From positions 1 through 64,000 of the forward strand of contig NZ_JAGRQH010000004.1 of assembly GCF_018122595.1 (NCBI RefSeq): a stretch of DNA of 64,000 bases. Direction: 5' to 3'. Source of the stretch: Neokomagataea anthophila (GTDB lineage: Bacteria; Pseudomonadota; Alphaproteobacteria; Acetobacterales; Acetobacteraceae). Both the position numbers and the translations under genes were made by a program. The notes below the pieces were generated by a model. The model saw only the letters and a program-made list of their open reading frames with translations. It was not told where the DNA came from and did no database searches. Below are positions 9,001-18,674 of this stretch, piece after piece (the first letter of the stretch is position 1; each line of letters starts with the position of its first letter).

Positions 9001-12000
9001 TCACTCTTTCCGCCCGAAGAACAGCGCATACACACTCGGCAAAACCAAAAGAGTCAGCAAAGTCGACGAAATCAATCCACCAATCACGACACTCGCCAAA
9101 GGCCGCTCAACTTCCGCGCCAGCCCCTCCCGAAAAGGCCATTGGGAAAAATCCTAGAGTCGCAACCAAGGCCGTCGCCATAACAGGGCGAAAGCGTGACC
9201 GTGCAGCGGCGAAAGCAGCCTCCGATGCCAGCATACCCGCCCGGCGATACACACCAATCTGACTAACCAGAACAACACCATTCAAAATGGCCACGCCAAA
9301 CAAAGCAATAAACCCAATGCCTGCCGCAATACTAAACGGCAAACCCCGCAAGGCGAGCATAAGCACCCCACCCGTGGCTGCCGCCGGCAAATTTCCGAAC
9401 ACCAACGCCGCAGCCCCCGGAGATCCCAGCGCAACCACCAACAAAACATAAATCAACGCCAGTGCAATCGGCACCACCACACCCAGGCGATGCATGGCAG
9501 AGTCCAAATTCCGAAACTGCCCTGCCCAACTCACTCGGTAACCATGTGGCAGAACCACATCACGCCCCACCGCCTGCTGCGCGTCATGCACAAACGAAGC
9601 CACATCTCGTCCACGTACATTCGCTTGCACAATCACACGACGGCTCAACCCATCATGGTCAATCCGCGGCGGACCATCCACAGCTTGAATCTGCGCGACT
9701 TCACCCAGCAAGACCCAACCTTGCCCATCCGCGCGCCGCACCTGCAAACGAGCAATTTTTTCCGGCGTTTCCGTTGCACTACTCACAAACTGCGCCTGCG
9801 TAGGGATAATTGCCCCCCTCACAGTCACCGGCTTACCAATATGCCCACCAACAGCTTCGACCTCTGCCAAAATATCCGAAACAGCAACCCCAAGCCGAGA
9901 CGCTGCATCCCGGTTCACATCAATACGCAGGAACGACACATCTCCATCCCCTTGCACCGCCACATCCGCGGCACCCGGTACATGCTTCAACACCCCCGCA
10001 GTCTGAGCAGCTAAACGCGCGATTACTGCCAAATCATCGCCATAAATCGAGATCGCTACTTGGCTCCGCACGCCAGCCAACAGATCATCCATCCGCATCT
10101 GAATAGGCTGAGACCATGAATAATCCGCATCCGGCAAATCATGCAGAAGCGCCGCATTCATAGCCCGTACCAAACCCTCTTGTGTTTGACCGGAACGCCA
10201 CTGATCACGTGGTTTTAAGAAAATAAAACTATCCGTCTCAGAAGTCCCCATAGGGTCCGTCGGAATAGCGGATGTACCCGTATTACTCACGACCGTCTGT
10301 ACTTCTGGAAAACGTCGAAAAATCTTTTCTTGCTGCGTCACACCTTGCAGCACCGTTGCTAAAGATGCACTCGGCAAACGCATAGACGTAACAATCAAAG
10401 CACCTTCTTCTAACTGCGGAACAAACTCACCACCCAGACGAGACGCCACCGCCGCCGAGAGCATCAACATGCCTAAAACTACAACCAATACGAACCGGAC
10501 CCGCTGGCCACTCCAAACCAAAGCCCGTTCATAATAACGGCGTAGCACCGCAATCAGCCGCGTTTCACGTTCTTCCGGACTACGGCGCAGCATCAACGCC
10601 GCCACAACCGGCATCCCAATCAACCCGTACAATAAGGACACCACCAGCGCCATGATGACGGTCTGCGCCATCGGGCGAAACATTTTCCCTTCAATACCTT
10701 GCAGCGTCAGAATAGGCAGATACACCATAATAATAACGGTAATCGCAAAGATCACAGGCCGCGCAACAAGGCGTACCGTTTCAACGGCTAGCCCCGGCAG
10801 TGCTGCCGGGTCACGGTTCTCTTTCCGCTCCACCATCAGGTGCTCCACAATCACCAGAGCACCATCCACAATCATGCCAAAATCAATCGCCCCAAGGCTC
10901 AGCAAATTGGCCGAAACTCCAAAAAAGCGCATCCCCACCATTGCACAGACCAACGACACCGGAATAACGCTGACAATCGCCAGTGACGCCCGCCAATCCC
11001 CCAACACTACGAGCAGAACACCAAAAACCAAGGCCGCACCGAACGCCAAATTCTCTTTGATGGTTCCTAATGTCTGCCCCGTTAACGTAGCGCGACTATA
11101 AAATGGATCGAGTATTACACCCGGCGGCAAAGCCTGCTGTATGCCCGGCAGCGCCTCCCGAATAGCCGCCAAAGTCGCGTTCGAGCTGGCACCAATTTGC
11201 ATCAGCACAACACCATTAACGATTTCACCTTTACCATCACGCGTTACGGCTCCCAGACGGGTCCGCGCTGCATTTGAAATCTCCCCAAGGTCACGCAAAT
11301 GCACCACATGCCCAGCGCCCCCCATCTTCACAGGGATAGACCCAAACACATCAAGGCTCGTCACCAAAGCACGCCCTACCACCACTTGGCTCTCTGCTTG
11401 CCGAGCAATCCACCCACCACCAGACGCAGCATTATTCGCCTCTAGGGCCTGATCAACCTCCGCCACCGTGACATTAAACGCCCGCAAACGCTCAGGCCGC
11501 AACGCAATATTAAACGTCTCCTCCGCCCCGCCATTCACATTCACATCCGCCACACCCGGCACTAAACGCAGCATAGGCGCCACCGTCCACGTCATCATGC
11601 GGTTCAGTGCCATAGGGGAATATCCATCCCCTCTAATCTCGATTTGCATGATTTCACTCATGCCCGTCGCACGCGGACCAATATGAATTTCTGCCCCCGG
11701 CAACGTAATAGCCGAACGCAAACCAGACATACGCTCCACAACCCGCGCCCGGTCCAAATCAATATCCGTGCCATCCGCAAATTGCAGATAAACCGCACTC
11801 ACCCCCGTGCGTGAGACAGACCGCACATCTTCCAAGCCCGGAATACCCGTGAATGCCGCTTCCACAGGTACGGTTACCAATGTCTCAATTTCTTCCGTCG
11901 CTAGGCCCGGCACCGTCACAGACACCATCACTTGCTGCGGTGAAATATCCGGCACAGGTTCCACCGGCAGCCCCGGTATCAACACCGTTCCCGCCACCAG

Positions 12001-12057
12001 AAGTGCAACGACAAAACCCAAAACCAAAAAACGATTTTTTTGTAAAATGCCCAACAT
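9001..12057 (-). CDS. CzcA-like heavy-metal RND efflux pump
   Basis: A 1018-residue inner-membrane proton-driven pump of the heavy-metal efflux RND family, the motor of a three-part envelope-spanning complex. It starts at an N-terminal TM helix (MLGILQKNRFLVLGF). It keeps the TM4 signature DFGMIVDGALVIVE near residue 400, with both Asp and the Glu used for proton relay. This signature is of the CzcA/CnrA type for divalent cations (Co, Zn, Cd, Ni); CusA Cu/Ag pumps carry a different TM4 sequence. The start lies 2 bp after the adaptor stop codon. The remaining helices cluster at about 330-530 and 850-1010. The precise metal is inferred only to class level. Confidence 0.93.
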   Translation of the reverse strand: MLGILQKNRFLVLGFVVALLVAGTVLIPGLPVEPVPDISPQQVMVSVTVPGLATEEIETLVTVPVEAAFTGIPGLEDVRSVSRTGVSAVYLQFADGTDIDLDRARVVERMSGLRSAITLPGAEIHIGPRATGMSEIMQIEIRGDGYSPMALNRMMTWTVAPMLRLVPGVADVNVNGGAEETFNIALRPERLRAFNVTVAEVDQALEANNAASGGGWIARQAESQVVVGRALVTSLDVFGSIPVKMGGAGHVVHLRDLGEISNAARTRLGAVTRDGKGEIVNGVVLMQIGASSNATLAAIREALPGIQQALPPGVILDPFYSRATLTGQTLGTIKENLAFGAALVFGVLLVVLGDWRASLAIVSVIPVSLVCAMVGMRFFGVSANLLSLGAIDFGMIVDGALVIVEHLMVERKENRDPAALPGLAVETVRLVARPVIFAITVIIMVYLPILTLQGIEGKMFRPMAQTVIMALVVSLLYGLIGMPVVAALMLRRSPEERETRLIAVLRRYYERALVWSGQRVRFVLVVVLGMLMLSAAVASRLGGEFVPQLEEGALIVTSMRLPSASLATVLQGVTQQEKIFRRFPEVQTVVSNTGTSAIPTDPMGTSETDSFIFLKPRDQWRSGQTQEGLVRAMNAALLHDLPDADYSWSQPIQMRMDDLLAGVRSQVAISIYGDDLAVIARLAAQTAGVLKHVPGAADVAVQGDGDVSFLRIDVNRDAASRLGVAVSDILAEVEAVGGHIGKPVTVRGAIIPTQAQFVSSATETPEKIARLQVRRADGQGWVLLGEVAQIQAVDGPPRIDHDGLSRRVIVQANVRGRDVASFVHDAQQAVGRDVVLPHGYRVSWAGQFRNLDSAMHRLGVVVPIALALIYVLLVVALGSPGAAALVFGNLPAAATGGVLMLALRGLPFSIAAGIGFIALFGVAILNGVVLVSQIGVYRRAGMLASEAAFAAARSRFRPVMATALVATLGFFPMAFSGGAGAEVERPLASVVIGGLISSTLLTLLVLPSVYALFFGRKE

Positions 12058-12059
12058 AT

Positions 12060-13232
12060 TTAGTTCTCACCACCGTCGGACATGGCCAAAAGCGCCTTCA
12101 ATGCAAGACTTCCTTGCGCCATCACAGGCTCGCCAGCGGCCAGCGAACCCGTCACCACAGCACCATCTGCCGTTTGCAACGCCACATGCACCACACGCGG
12201 TTCAAACTGCTCCGCCCCACGCTGCACAAACACAATATCATGCCCGAATACATGCTGTATTGCCGCTAAAGGAACACGCAGCCCCGTTGCTTTACGCGTC
12301 GTATCTAATGCCGCGTCTAACATCAGGCCCGGCGGCATATTTTTCCCTTCGCCCGCAGGGAACTCCCCAATCACACGTACCAACCCCGTCTGGGGATCAG
12401 CCATCTGATCAATCGTGGTCAAACGCGCATCTATAAAACGCGCCTCTGGCCGTCCAGCAGGACGAACCCGCATACGACCACCAATAACCAACTGCTCCGC
12501 ATCATCCGGCAGTACATCTGCCGTGACCCACGCAGATGATGTATCCACCAAATCAATGGCCACCGTGTTGGAATCAATATCCATCGCCGTTCCAACATGA
12601 ACAGCCCGCACCACTGCATCCATTGGGGCAATCAGTACTGAGCTTTCCTCATGCTCAATCCGTTCAGAAACCGAGTTAAACTCTTCTTTCAAACGATGTT
12701 CCAACATCCCTAAAGACGCTTCCCGCGCTGTCACCAAATCACGCGCTTCAAACATCGCTGCCCGTCGCCGATCAACCTCTCCTTGCGCGAGAGCCGCTCC
12801 TGCCAACACCACACCACGCCGATAGGCCGCGCTCGCTTCCGCCAATGACGCCCGCGCAGCATCAAGCCCGACCTGAGCCTGCTTCAAATCTAACGACAAA
12901 CCATGCAAGGAGTGGTCCACATAACGCAGCAAAATCTGCCCACGCTGCACACGCTGCCCCGGCGTCACCAACACAGCATCTACCTTACCCTCCCCCCTCG
13001 GGCGTAAGGCAGTCTCATGCGCCACATTCACATCCACACGCGCCAAAGCAGAGACACTCTCAACAAGGCTTCCTGCCGTCACAGGGACAAAGACAGCCCC
13101 TTCAGCCTGCTGAGCATCGCGTGACATGCTGAGCCTTTTCAACGCATCAGCCGCATCAATGCGGCCACCCAACATCACGCCCAAAGCCGCACAAACCGCC
13201 ATAATAGAATATCCAAAAATACGACGGCTCAT
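12060..13232 (-). CDS. Periplasmic adaptor subunit of the RND metal efflux system
   Basis: A 390-residue membrane-fusion (CzcB/HlyD-like) protein that links the RND pump to the outer-membrane channel. It has an N-terminal signal or anchor helix (residues 5-25), a lipoyl/barrel-sandwich half motif GKVDAVLVTPGQRVQRGQIL, an alpha-helical hairpin rich in Ala/Leu/Arg, and a second lipoyl half SSVLIAPMDAVVRAVHVGTA. The start at 13232 overlaps the preceding stop (ATGA) and has AGGTGGAG upstream. A longer frame to 13310 would sit inside the outer-membrane factor gene and is less likely. It is co-transcribed with its partners. Confidence 0.9.
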   Translation of the reverse strand: MSRRIFGYSIMAVCAALGVMLGGRIDAADALKRLSMSRDAQQAEGAVFVPVTAGSLVESVSALARVDVNVAHETALRPRGEGKVDAVLVTPGQRVQRGQILLRYVDHSLHGLSLDLKQAQVGLDAARASLAEASAAYRRGVVLAGAALAQGEVDRRRAAMFEARDLVTAREASLGMLEHRLKEEFNSVSERIEHEESSVLIAPMDAVVRAVHVGTAMDIDSNTVAIDLVDTSSAWVTADVLPDDAEQLVIGGRMRVRPAGRPEARFIDARLTTIDQMADPQTGLVRVIGEFPAGEGKNMPPGLMLDAALDTTRKATGLRVPLAAIQHVFGHDIVFVQRGAEQFEPRVVHVALQTADGAVVTGSLAAGEPVMAQGSLALKALLAMSDGGEN

Positions 13233-14491
13233 GGCGTTTCTCCACCTGAAATCATCAGGCGCACAATCGCGCCATGCCAAGAAATTTCTGCATTTTTCAA
13301 GGCCAAGCACGCACCCAACGCCCCTTGCCTTGCCCGCAAGACCTCAACCAGCGCACTTTCTCCAACGCGCCAAGCTCGCGTGATCTGCTCCGCACGGTCT
13401 GACTGCGCGGCACATTGCGCACGCGTTGTACTCACCACCGCTAAAGACGTCTGTAAGCGCGTCAACGTATGGGTGTATTCATCTTCCACAATACGCCGGG
13501 CCTGCTCATGATCACGCGCTGCATTCGCCTGCACTCGCACTTGTTGCATCAAACGCGGCGTGTATTGCGCTGAACTCGGCAATTGCACCGTCGCCTGCAC
13601 ACCAACCGAGGTATCCCACAACGCTTCAAATTGCTTCTGACGGATCACCTGCACGCCTGCCGTTGGCGTTGGCATCCAAGAATGCCGCACAACATCCAGC
13701 GCTGCCCCAGATGCTTTTTCTACCGCATCCGCATAAATCACGCGGGGATCACGCTCAACAATCAACTGGCTTTGTAGTCGCCCAAGCCGAGCAAGATCGC
13801 GCCCATCAATCTGTTCAATGTCTGGCACTTGGCGCGTCCCCGTTAAACGCAGCATATCCGCCTGATACCCGGTCAGATTTTCAGCGATTTCAGCTTGCTG
13901 CTGATGCAACTGCCCGACAAAACCAAGCAACGCATCATGCTCTGTGCGCGGCTCTTCACCCACGCGCAAACGCCGCGCCGATTGCTCTAACAGCGCCTCC
14001 GCCGCCTGCGCCTCCTCTTGCACAACGACCGCCTGCTTCTGGGCAATAGCGGCTCCAACCGTCACATCCAAAAGCTGCATAGCCTGCGCCATACGCTCCA
14101 TATCGCTATTAGCCCGCGCCACGCCCGCATCCGCCAAAGCACGCCGCTCCGTTGCACGCCCTTGTCCCGGCAACCAAAAGGGCATGGAGAACTGCCCCTG
14201 ATAGGTCGTATACCCTTGGCTGCTGCCGATAAAATGATCATCTGTATATTGCGCGTTCACCACCATCCCCGCAGGGAACCACGCATGTGCCGCATGTGCC
14301 TCTGATAAGGACGAACGCTCTGCCGTATGTAATGCTATCTGTGCAGGGTCCCGCTCCCAAGCAGACCGTACCGCATCATGAAAAGACCACTCCCCCGCCC
14401 AAGCCACGCCAGACTGAAACACCGCCAAAAGAACGACAGCACCAAACACCGTTTGTTTGGTACATCGGTTGATTAATTCATGCTTCAGCAT
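13229..14491 (-). CDS. TolC-family outer-membrane factor (CzcC-like)
   Basis: A 420-residue outer-membrane efflux protein, first gene of the three-gene RND operon. It has a signal peptide (about residues 1-32, ending GVAWA). The mature part is dominated by long amphipathic helices rich in Ala, Gln and Arg, as in the TolC/CzcC family, with the usual internal duplication. No lipobox Cys was seen, unlike NodT-type factors. It is translationally coupled to the adaptor by a 4-bp overlap. The operon promoter must lie in the 140-bp divergent gap shared with the DUF885 gene. Confidence 0.88.
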   Translation of the reverse strand: MLKHELINRCTKQTVFGAVVLLAVFQSGVAWAGEWSFHDAVRSAWERDPAQIALHTAERSSLSEAHAAHAWFPAGMVVNAQYTDDHFIGSSQGYTTYQGQFSMPFWLPGQGRATERRALADAGVARANSDMERMAQAMQLLDVTVGAAIAQKQAVVVQEEAQAAEALLEQSARRLRVGEEPRTEHDALLGFVGQLHQQQAEIAENLTGYQADMLRLTGTRQVPDIEQIDGRDLARLGRLQSQLIVERDPRVIYADAVEKASGAALDVVRHSWMPTPTAGVQVIRQKQFEALWDTSVGVQATVQLPSSAQYTPRLMQQVRVQANAARDHEQARRIVEDEYTHTLTRLQTSLAVVSTTRAQCAAQSDRAEQITRAWRVGESALVEVLRARQGALGACLALKNAEISWHGAIVRLMISGGETP

Positions 14492-14631
14492 CGCTCTGCC
14501 CTACATTACTGCATCACTTTAGAGAGGCCCTTTACGCCCCAAAGCTGACAGCAACCTGAACGTGCCAAAGACGAGTGCTCCTCATAGGATAAAAATTGCC
14601 GCCCGCCTCACCATGTCGTAACGTGTGCAAT

Positions 14632-16365
14632 ATGAAAAAAGCGACCTCATCCCTTCGCCACGCCCTCCTCTTCGGAGCCGCCATAACCTGCGGTGCCCTT
14701 GCTGCTTCTTCAGCGCATGCACAAGACGCAGAAACGCGCCTCAGCGCACTCGAAACAGCGCATTTCCACGCTGAATGGGCCGCCAGCCCAGTCGGTGCCA
14801 CAGCCCTAGGCATCCACAGCGCCGATGGCGCCCTCGACGATATGTCGACCAAGGCCATCGCCGCGCAAACAGCACGCTTGCACCAAGAACAAACAGCACT
14901 TCAAACATTAGACGTTTCATCCCTGCCCCAACGCCGCCGCGATGACCGAGACATCCTACTCTCCAGCATCAGCGAAGAACTTCTCGCTAATGAGCGTATT
15001 CAAGGGTTCAAACATAACCCAGACACATATATTTCCTTCGCAACCGAAGCACTCTACAGCCTCATCGAACGGGACTTTGCTCCCGCCGAAGAGCGCATGA
15101 AAGATGCTATCTCCCGTGAACGGCAAATCCCCGCCATGCTCGCCACAGGGCAACAGCAACTCACAACCGTCCCCGCCATCTTCCTCGAAGTCTCCAAAGA
15201 AGACCTCGATGGCGCCATTAGCTTCGTCAAAGACACCATTCCTGACGCCTTTGCCTCCGTCAAAGATGCCGCACTACAAGCCCAACTCCGCACCACCACC
15301 GCGCAAACCCTGAAAGCGCTGAATGCTTTCAAAAAGACCCTCAACCACACCAAGCCCCACGGCAGCTTCGCTCTTGGCGCTGATACTTTCCGCGCCATGC
15401 TCGCCGCAGATATGGTGGATGAACCGATTGATCACATCATTGCCGCAGGCCGTGCACAATTGGCCAAAGATCAAACCGCCTTTGACGCAGTCGCCCACAG
15501 CATTGACCCTACACACCCCGAAAATGCCTTAGCCGAAAACCGGAAAGACCATGTCGGCGCAGACGGTCTGATCACCCTCATTCGTGATCAATTAAAAGAC
15601 GCCCAAAGCTACGTCCTCACCCACCAACTAATCACGCTGCCATCCAACAGCCTACCACTTGTCACGGAAACACCTCCGTTCCAGCGTTCACTCATCACAG
15701 CCGCCACAGAATGGCCCGGCGCCTTTGAAACAAAAGCGACAACATCATTTTATTACATCACGCCAGTAGACCCAAAATGGAACGCCAAGCAGGTTCAAAC
15801 CTTCTTGGAAGATTCCAACACGCCAACCATCCTCAATATCACCGTCCATGAAGCCATGCCGGGTCACTTCGTGCAGGGCCTCTATCTGCGCGCAAACCCA
15901 CAATGGAGCCTGACACGTAAAGGCGCACAATCTTACGCGACAACCGAGGGCTGGGCACATTACACCGAGCAAATGATGGTAGAACAAGGCTTCCATCAAC
16001 AAGACCAGCATCTACACCTCGCCCAACTCCAAGATGCTCTTTTGCGTGATTGCCGTCTTCTGGCCTCTTTTGGTATGCATACCCAAGGCATGACGCTGCA
16101 ACAGGCAACAGACCTCATGGTCCATTCCTGCCACCAATCGCCTATGATGGGATATAAAGAAGCCCGCCGCGGCACAGCTGACCCAGGATATTACTCGTAC
16201 CTCTTGGGTAAATTGATGATTTTACACCTGCGGGATGACCTCAAGACGGAACAAGGCCAAAATTTCTCTCTCCGTGCTTTCCACGATGCACTGCTAGGCT
16301 CCGGCCTTGTCCCCCTCAAGATTATTCGCCGGGAACTCACCGGCAAGGATGCGCCCCTCCTCTGA
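14632..16365 (+). CDS. DUF885 family protein, putative secreted metallopeptidase
   Basis: A 577-residue exported protein. The chosen ATG gives a clean signal peptide MKKATSSLRHALLFG...SSAHA (cleavage near residue 30); a TTG 12 codons upstream is less likely. The DUF885 family is recognised by VHEAMPGHFVQG, an HExxxGH-type zinc-binding motif, and by EGWAHYTEQMM further on, which probably supplies a catalytic or metal-binding Glu. Family members are annotated as putative carboxypeptidase-like enzymes, but the substrate is unknown. It is divergent from the metal efflux operon and ends 23 bp before pabB. Confidence 0.85.
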   Translation: MKKATSSLRHALLFGAAITCGALAASSAHAQDAETRLSALETAHFHAEWAASPVGATALGIHSADGALDDMSTKAIAAQTARLHQEQTALQTLDVSSLPQRRRDDRDILLSSISEELLANERIQGFKHNPDTYISFATEALYSLIERDFAPAEERMKDAISRERQIPAMLATGQQQLTTVPAIFLEVSKEDLDGAISFVKDTIPDAFASVKDAALQAQLRTTTAQTLKALNAFKKTLNHTKPHGSFALGADTFRAMLAADMVDEPIDHIIAAGRAQLAKDQTAFDAVAHSIDPTHPENALAENRKDHVGADGLITLIRDQLKDAQSYVLTHQLITLPSNSLPLVTETPPFQRSLITAATEWPGAFETKATTSFYYITPVDPKWNAKQVQTFLEDSNTPTILNITVHEAMPGHFVQGLYLRANPQWSLTRKGAQSYATTEGWAHYTEQMMVEQGFHQQDQHLHLAQLQDALLRDCRLLASFGMHTQGMTLQQATDLMVHSCHQSPMMGYKEARRGTADPGYYSYLLGKLMILHLRDDLKTEQGQNFSLRAFHDALLGSGLVPLKIIRRELTGKDAPLL

Positions 16366-16388
16366 CACAGTCCTCCTCTTTTCCAACC

Positions 16389-17729
16389 GTGGCCTCAGAG
16401 GCCACGGACCCACTCATTCAAGAACTCCCGTGGTGTGACCCCGCACAAGCACTCTCCCTCCTACAGGGAGAAACTTGGGGCACCATGCTCGATAGTGGTG
16501 GAGACGATACAAACGACCGTGCTCGCTGGTCATGGCTCTGCCTTTCCCCCAGTGACACACTGACCACAAACGGCATACAAACCGAACATAACGGGCGCAT
16601 CGTCACTGACGATGTATGGACAATGCTCCATCACATGCAGCGTCCCCCCAGCCCTGCTGAACGCCTGCTGCAAGCCCAAACACATATACCCTTTACCGGT
16701 GGTACTATCGGTTTAGCATCCTATGATGCCGGCTTACGCCTTGAAGGCCTACGCAGCCGACACGAGCAGCGCGCTCCAGAAGTTATGGCCGCGCGCTATA
16801 ATAATATCCTTGCATTTGACCGCCACACACAACGCTGCTGGTGGATTAGCCACAACAACACGGCTCCCCCCCACATTCCTACCGTAGCCGTCCAGCCCTC
16901 CTCACCCAATCTTACCTTCAGGGCTGATTTCAGCCGAGATGAATGGATAGAAGCCGTTCAAACGATGCGCCGCCATATCGGCCAAGGCGATATTTTTCAG
17001 GCAAATCTGACCACCCGATACACCGCGAACATCACATCATCTTTTGATGAAATCGGTGCTTATATCCATTTGCGCCAATTATCCCCCGCGCCTTTTGGGG
17101 CTTATTTCAAATCCCCTCCCTTGTCGCTGCTGAGCGCTTCAGTCGAACGCTTCTTATCCCTCTCAGCATCAGGGAAGGTCGAAACACGCCCCATCAAAGG
17201 CACCGCTCCAGCCACCGGCAATATCACTCACACGATAGAACAACTCAAAAATGATACGAAAGAGAATGCCGAAAACCTAATGATCACAGACCTCATGCGC
17301 CATGATCTTGGGCGCATCTGCACATTAGGCTCAATTGACGTCCCTCAACTTTGTAATGTCGAACGCTTTTCGCACGTCCTACACCTCGTCTCGAGCGTCA
17401 CCGGACAACTGCCTCCCCATCACAGCGCCCTCGACCTCCTGCGTACCACACTCCCTCCCGGCTCTGTCACCGGCGCCCCGAAACATAAAGCCCTACAACT
17501 CATTGATCAGGTCGAGCGCTCCTCTCGTGGCGCCTATTGCGGTACACTCTTTCGCATCGGTCATGATGGCAGCATGGACAGCTCTGTTATCATCCGCAGC
17601 GCGGAGCGCAGTGCTGGCCAACTCACTATCGGTGCAGGCGGCGGCATCACATGGCCCTCTGACCCCGCTAAAGAATATGACGAAACCACCCTCAAAGCTG
17701 CGGCATTGCTGCGGAGCTTCAACGCATGA
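16389..17729 (+). CDS. pabB: Aminodeoxychorismate synthase component I
   Basis: A 446-residue chorismate-utilising enzyme that aminates chorismate to 4-amino-4-deoxychorismate for folate synthesis, with ammonia from a PabA glutaminase not present here. The signature PIKGT near residue 268 distinguishes PabB from anthranilate synthase (PIAGT). The C-terminal GAGGGITWPSDPAKEYDET with the Mg-binding Glu is intact, as is TLPPGSVTGAPK. It starts at GTG. It overlaps pabC by 4 bp (ATGA), so the two form a coupled folate unit. Confidence 0.93.
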   Translation: MASEATDPLIQELPWCDPAQALSLLQGETWGTMLDSGGDDTNDRARWSWLCLSPSDTLTTNGIQTEHNGRIVTDDVWTMLHHMQRPPSPAERLLQAQTHIPFTGGTIGLASYDAGLRLEGLRSRHEQRAPEVMAARYNNILAFDRHTQRCWWISHNNTAPPHIPTVAVQPSSPNLTFRADFSRDEWIEAVQTMRRHIGQGDIFQANLTTRYTANITSSFDEIGAYIHLRQLSPAPFGAYFKSPPLSLLSASVERFLSLSASGKVETRPIKGTAPATGNITHTIEQLKNDTKENAENLMITDLMRHDLGRICTLGSIDVPQLCNVERFSHVLHLVSSVTGQLPPHHSALDLLRTTLPPGSVTGAPKHKALQLIDQVERSSRGAYCGTLFRIGHDGSMDSSVIIRSAERSAGQLTIGAGGGITWPSDPAKEYDETTLKAAALLRSFNA

Positions 17730-18526
17730 GTGATTATGTCTGGCTTAATGATGCACTAATCCGCACAGAAGACGCACATATTGCCCCAACAGATCGCGGC
17801 TTCCTCCTCGCAGATGGGCTCTTTGAAACCCTGCGCGTCACACGGGGTAGCCTACCACATTTTGACCTCCATATGCAGCGCTTCACCAATGGATGCCAGA
17901 CACTTCGTCTCCCCATACCGGACCTCTTATTCTTAAGGCGAGCCTGCGCATGCGTGTTAGAAAGCAATCAACATCTTGAAGGCTCCCTTCGAATTACATT
18001 CACCCGAGGCCCCGGCCCCCGTGGCCTCGCACCGCCAAGCATACTGCACCCAACCCTACTCATCACCAGCGCACCGCGCCCTCAGACCTCTCCCACCGAA
18101 ATCACCGTGCAAGTGAGTCGCTATACTCGCCCTCCTTGCTCTCCACTTTCCGCCGTGAAATCACTCTCTTATCTACCCGCTATTATGGCTCGTACTGAAG
18201 CTCAAGAAGCAGGCTACGATGATGCTCTCATGCGTTGCCCATACGGACAGCACTTAGCCTCCGGCACAGCCAGCACACTGGTAATCGCTCAGGACAACAA
18301 GCTATACACACCCCCGATTCATAGTGGCGCCCTACCAGGAACATCACGCGCTAGAATAATCAAAAGTGGAATCTGCGAAGAAAAAGATATCACCATTCAA
18401 AATTATAATAATTTTACCTCAGCGCACCTCATAACATGCCTAAATATAATAAATATTAATCAAATAAACTTTACAAATAACGATAAAATAAAACAAATTA
18501 TTTATGATATTTTATTTGACCTATAA
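17726..18526 (+). CDS. pabC: Aminodeoxychorismate lyase (class IV aminotransferase fold)
   Basis: A 266-residue PLP enzyme that converts aminodeoxychorismate to 4-aminobenzoate and pyruvate. The fold-type IV landmarks are DRGFLLADGLFETLRV, the PLP lysine in VKSLSYLPAIMAR (about residue 152), and the phosphate-binding GTAST region. The Glu usually seen before that region is replaced (LASGTAST). The final ~55 codons turn abruptly AT-rich and Asn/Ile-rich, unlike the GC-rich first 600 bp. This suggests a recombination boundary or drift at the 3' end. It is coupled to pabB. D-amino acid or branched-chain aminotransferase is an alternative, disfavoured by the pabB context. Confidence 0.85.
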   Translation: MSDYVWLNDALIRTEDAHIAPTDRGFLLADGLFETLRVTRGSLPHFDLHMQRFTNGCQTLRLPIPDLLFLRRACACVLESNQHLEGSLRITFTRGPGPRGLAPPSILHPTLLITSAPRPQTSPTEITVQVSRYTRPPCSPLSAVKSLSYLPAIMARTEAQEAGYDDALMRCPYGQHLASGTASTLVIAQDNKLYTPPIHSGALPGTSRARIIKSGICEEKDITIQNYNNFTSAHLITCLNIININQINFTNNDKIKQIIYDILFDL

Positions 18527-18554
18527 TTTAACCGCAAATTAACGATCGATATTA

Positions 18555-18607
18555 TTTTTACCAGAAAAGAGAATTTTATTCTCATATGAGAACTTGTATG
18601 GTAAAAA
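18555..18607 (+). other. Structured leader before the GGDEF gene
   Basis: A 9-bp inverted repeat TTTTTACCA/TGGTAAAAA (18555-18563 and 18599-18607) encloses a smaller repeat GAGAA/TTCTC and the palindrome CTCATATGAG. There is no T run on the plus strand after it, so it is not a clear terminator of pabC. It may be an operator or mRNA leader fold for the downstream AT-rich gene. Confidence 0.35.
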
Positions 18608-18674
18608 ATAAAATTCAACACATCGATTGATAAAAGGCCATTATCTTTTGGGAACTAGTCATTTCACCCAGACT

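Noticed and set aside
13426-14049. 207-codon plus-strand frame opposite the outer-membrane factor
   Set aside because: Ala/Pro/His-rich antisense translation without domain similarity.
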